Positions 61,589 through 64,000 of a stretch of DNA of 64,000 nucleotides are shown one piece after another; within the stretch, counting starts at the first letter, position 1; every line of letters starts with the position of its first letter. Under the pieces are notes generated by a model that made no database searches, was not told the origin of the DNA, and saw only the letters and a list, made by a program, of their open reading frames with translations. This stretch comes from Pyxicephalus adspersus. Taxonomy: Eukaryota > Chordata > Amphibia > Anura > Pyxicephalidae. The DNA is taken from NCBI RefSeq assembly GCF_032062135.1, contig NC_092862.1, positions 42,731,139-42,795,138 of the forward strand, in the 5' to 3' direction. Position numbers and translations under genes: made by a program.

Positions 61589-64000
61589 ATTAGTAAATCA
61601 ACCCAAAAGCATGTAGCAGTGCAACATTATAACCTATTCTAGGTATTACTTTGGACATGTTTAGCACAGCTTGTTCATAGCAATGAAGATTTTTAGTTTT
61701 GATGGTTCGGTTAATGAATTATTTTTAACTAAAAGAACATAGTTTTAATAAACAATCAGTTGAACTTCAATCATAAAATTATGTACAAATTTGGACCAAT
61801 TTGGGATAATGGCCAAATCGGTGGGTAACCTGGGGACACTTGCACAGTCAATAAAATGTAGTTGATTTGTATATTGTGTAGTGCCTTTCTGCATACTGTG
61901 GTAATTTTACGGTAGGAACAATGACACAAAACATAATGACAGACGACATACTAAAAAAGAGGAAATAATAAAGGGCATAGAAAGTAAAGGTCAAATAAAT
62001 ACATTTCTAAATCCTTATTGGCATAGCTAACTATTATTTGTTAATTCCTGTGGTCTGGCTAGGAAATACTATTTTAATCTAGTTTTAGTGAGCACTCACA
62101 TCTTTGTCAAGTCTGGCCATTAAAATGTGACCTTCATCCTTTGCACTGTATTGGACTGTGAGTTTCCCTATTCTTTACCACTTCCTTCAATTCCCTGTAC
62201 TATGCTTTCCCTATTCCACTCATGTCATGCTTCTGGTTGTGTGTTCTTTTTTCTTCACCAACTCTTTCTTCATTCTGCGCAGTGCATGCCCTAATGCACA
62301 CCAACCAACTCAGAGTTTGCCCAGTAATCCTATTTAGGTGCCCATAAGTTCTTCATTGTTTTTCACAAACCTTTTGGATCAACATTCAGAAATCTTTTCT
62401 GTTTTGAATTATAATTATTTAATCACCCAATTGATTAGAGTTTGCTTTATAAATGAGATGTATTTGCTTACTGTTTGTATGTGTGTGTTTTGTTGTCACT
62501 TGTCTTTGTGTGGCCTACATCTATTTAAAATATGCATTGATATATTGTAATAGGGATGTTCTTTGGCACCGTAGACTAAAATACAAAAGAATCTATCTGT
62601 TTGGTCTGATCTTGTCAGAGTATATTAAACATTCTTTGGATTTGCAGAAAAATGAATGGGAAAAAGTATATGAGTGATTATATATAAAGAAAGATTGATA
62701 TTAGAACATTTGCATTGTTAGTGTTAAAAGTCCAGTGCTGGAGAAGTGAAATGTTCAATTGATTCTGGCACATTGCCTAGTGGCTAAAAAATGAACAACC
62801 ACACTTTCACATCCAATTTTAGTCCTTGAAACTATAAGAATGACTGCGGAGGGAACCTGAGCTATGTTGTCTGATCAGTTGAGTAGCTGATACTCCAGAA
62901 TTATTAAGTTTAATGCCTGGAGGGAATTGTAAGTTAACATGTTAGTCCACATATTTTAATATTTATATATACCACTACATTTAATTTAGCTTTTTATATA
63001 TGATAGGAAAACTTGGCAGTAATTAAAAAAAAGAATACATTTACAGTCAGTGCATTTCATTCTTAAAATAATCTTTTCTCACTCATAATATATTTGGAAA
63101 GCTTGGCTCCACGTAATAACGAGCAGAAGCTGATGGGCAAGAACAGGAGAATTGCATGCTCCTATGGCTGACAAAGAAACTGACTACAGAAGCGTAGTGG
63201 ATGATTGATAGAAATGTGGGGCTGCCATACTAAAAATGCTACTTGTCTGGCCAGAATTGGTTTTAATACATTCAGAGTTGCTGATCCAGAACAAGTATGC
63301 AGCAAGTAGTCAGAGTTACTGATTGGCATGTTTGTTCCAGGTCAACGTGTTATAGATTAGATTTTAATCACCTCTGTCTCCAGCAGTTTGCAGAAGGCAG
63401 ATTTTTGAATAAGTGTTCTTTTTCCTGGCTTGTATTTGTTGAAATGTTGCTCTGTAGAGTATTTCCAGAAAGTCATCATAATTAGTATGTGTATAGCCAA
63501 TCAGTTTTTGATACAGGCTCAAGTAGAGGAAGATTTCTTTACTTCCTGTATGGTAATTAATTATCAATAGGACAGGAACTAAGGAAAAATCACTCCAACA
63601 GCGAAGTGCTATTTTAAGTTTAGTAGAATTGTATAACCTTTTTGTCTTTTCCCCATTGTAGATTTTCCTGCCCAGATAAATTTTGATTGCCCAGTAGATT
63701 AGATAGATTTTCTGCCGAGTAAATTTTCCTTTCCCCACTTCCTGCCTTTACCTCAACAAAATACGATGGGGGTACTATCCTTTCCCCATTCAATCCAAAA
63801 CATAAAACATTATGGTGGAATTACACTTTAAGCAACAGCTACAAGTCCCTGAATAAAAGTGCCAAATCAAAGCATGAAGCTGTGACTTGGGAAAACTTTT
63901 TTTTCTTTGGCTTGTGATTGCCTTATGTACTAATTATATCAGAAAAATTAAACCTAATTAAGTTAAATTTGACAAGACTATATTTTATGGTTAGATACAA
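61586..64000. other. Noncoding DNA, right edge of window, possible repeat near the end
   Basis: No exon recognised. At about 63815-63832 the sequence AATTACACTTTAAG reads on the other strand as CTTAAAGTGTAATTCC, resembling the ends of TTAA-type repeats; an internal near-duplicate (TAGATTTTCCTGCCCAGATA and TAGATTTTCTGCCGAGTAAA, about 63659-63725) also suggests an old repeat at about 63470-63832. Confidence 0.35.

Overview
The window reads as noncoding DNA from a large, repeat-rich vertebrate genome. It is AT-rich, has no long open frames, no operons or bacterial signals, and contains LINE 3' ends, a tRNA-like SINE, many short inverted-repeat DNA transposons (MITEs), TA microsatellites and hammerhead-type ribozyme remnants. 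The mix of a CR1/Rex1-like LINE ending in (TATGTAAC)n, a SINE with a 'GGTGGCTCAGTGG' head, CpG-rich palindromic MITEs with 'GTACACA' ends, and TTAA-flanked MITEs fits an anuran amphibian, most likely a ranoid frog. That is recognition from repeat character, not a database result. I recognise no functional protein-coding exon, tRNA or rRNA gene. The window could be intergenic or a very large intron.

Layout. 1-5 kb: a palindromic MITE (409-662), a 5'-truncated LINE (about 3555-4143), then a 619-bp block bounded by 73-bp direct repeats that holds a nearly complete hammerhead ribozyme on the minus strand (4398-4438). 5-16 kb: a 73-bp tandem duplication (9431-9576), a TA-flanked MITE (9602-9861), a degenerate hammerhead (10539-10586), a TA microsatellite (11328-11440), a GC-rich TTAA-flanked element (13275-13734) and a second full-length palindromic MITE (15494-15826). 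16-29 kb: a SINE, two hairpin MITEs, a third hammerhead remnant (21935-21977), an inverted repeat and a hAT-like MITE, in otherwise unique-looking DNA. 29.5-31 kb: the best coding remnant, a LINE reverse-transcriptase C-terminus (29524-31016) split by a CpG-rich MITE (30270-30685). 35-40 kb: dense accessory DNA with a MITE, a SINE, and a stack of a CpG-rich MITE, a hairpin MITE and a piggyBac-like MITE nested in the hairpin MITE (38363-39310). 40-64 kb: mostly unique-looking DNA with an interrupted minus-strand SINE (47279-47672), a third near-identical palindromic MITE (49095-49427), two hAT-like MITEs with 8-bp target duplications (49739-50019, 55634-55917), another TA-flanked MITE, a SINE remnant, a polypyrimidine tract and a second TA microsatellite.

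There is no gene circuit to describe. The content is a record of transposition: LINEs supply reverse transcriptase in autonomous relatives, the SINE presumably borrows LINE machinery, and all the MITEs are non-autonomous and depend on transposases encoded elsewhere. The 98.5% identity between two copies about 33.6 kb apart (15494 and 49095) points to recent mobility. The most interesting signals are the hammerhead motifs, which in animals are typical of Penelope-like retroelements, and the multi-hairpin MITE family, of which one copy has lost most of one hairpin. Several long unique stretches look like possible conserved regulatory DNA, but that needs alignment to other genomes.
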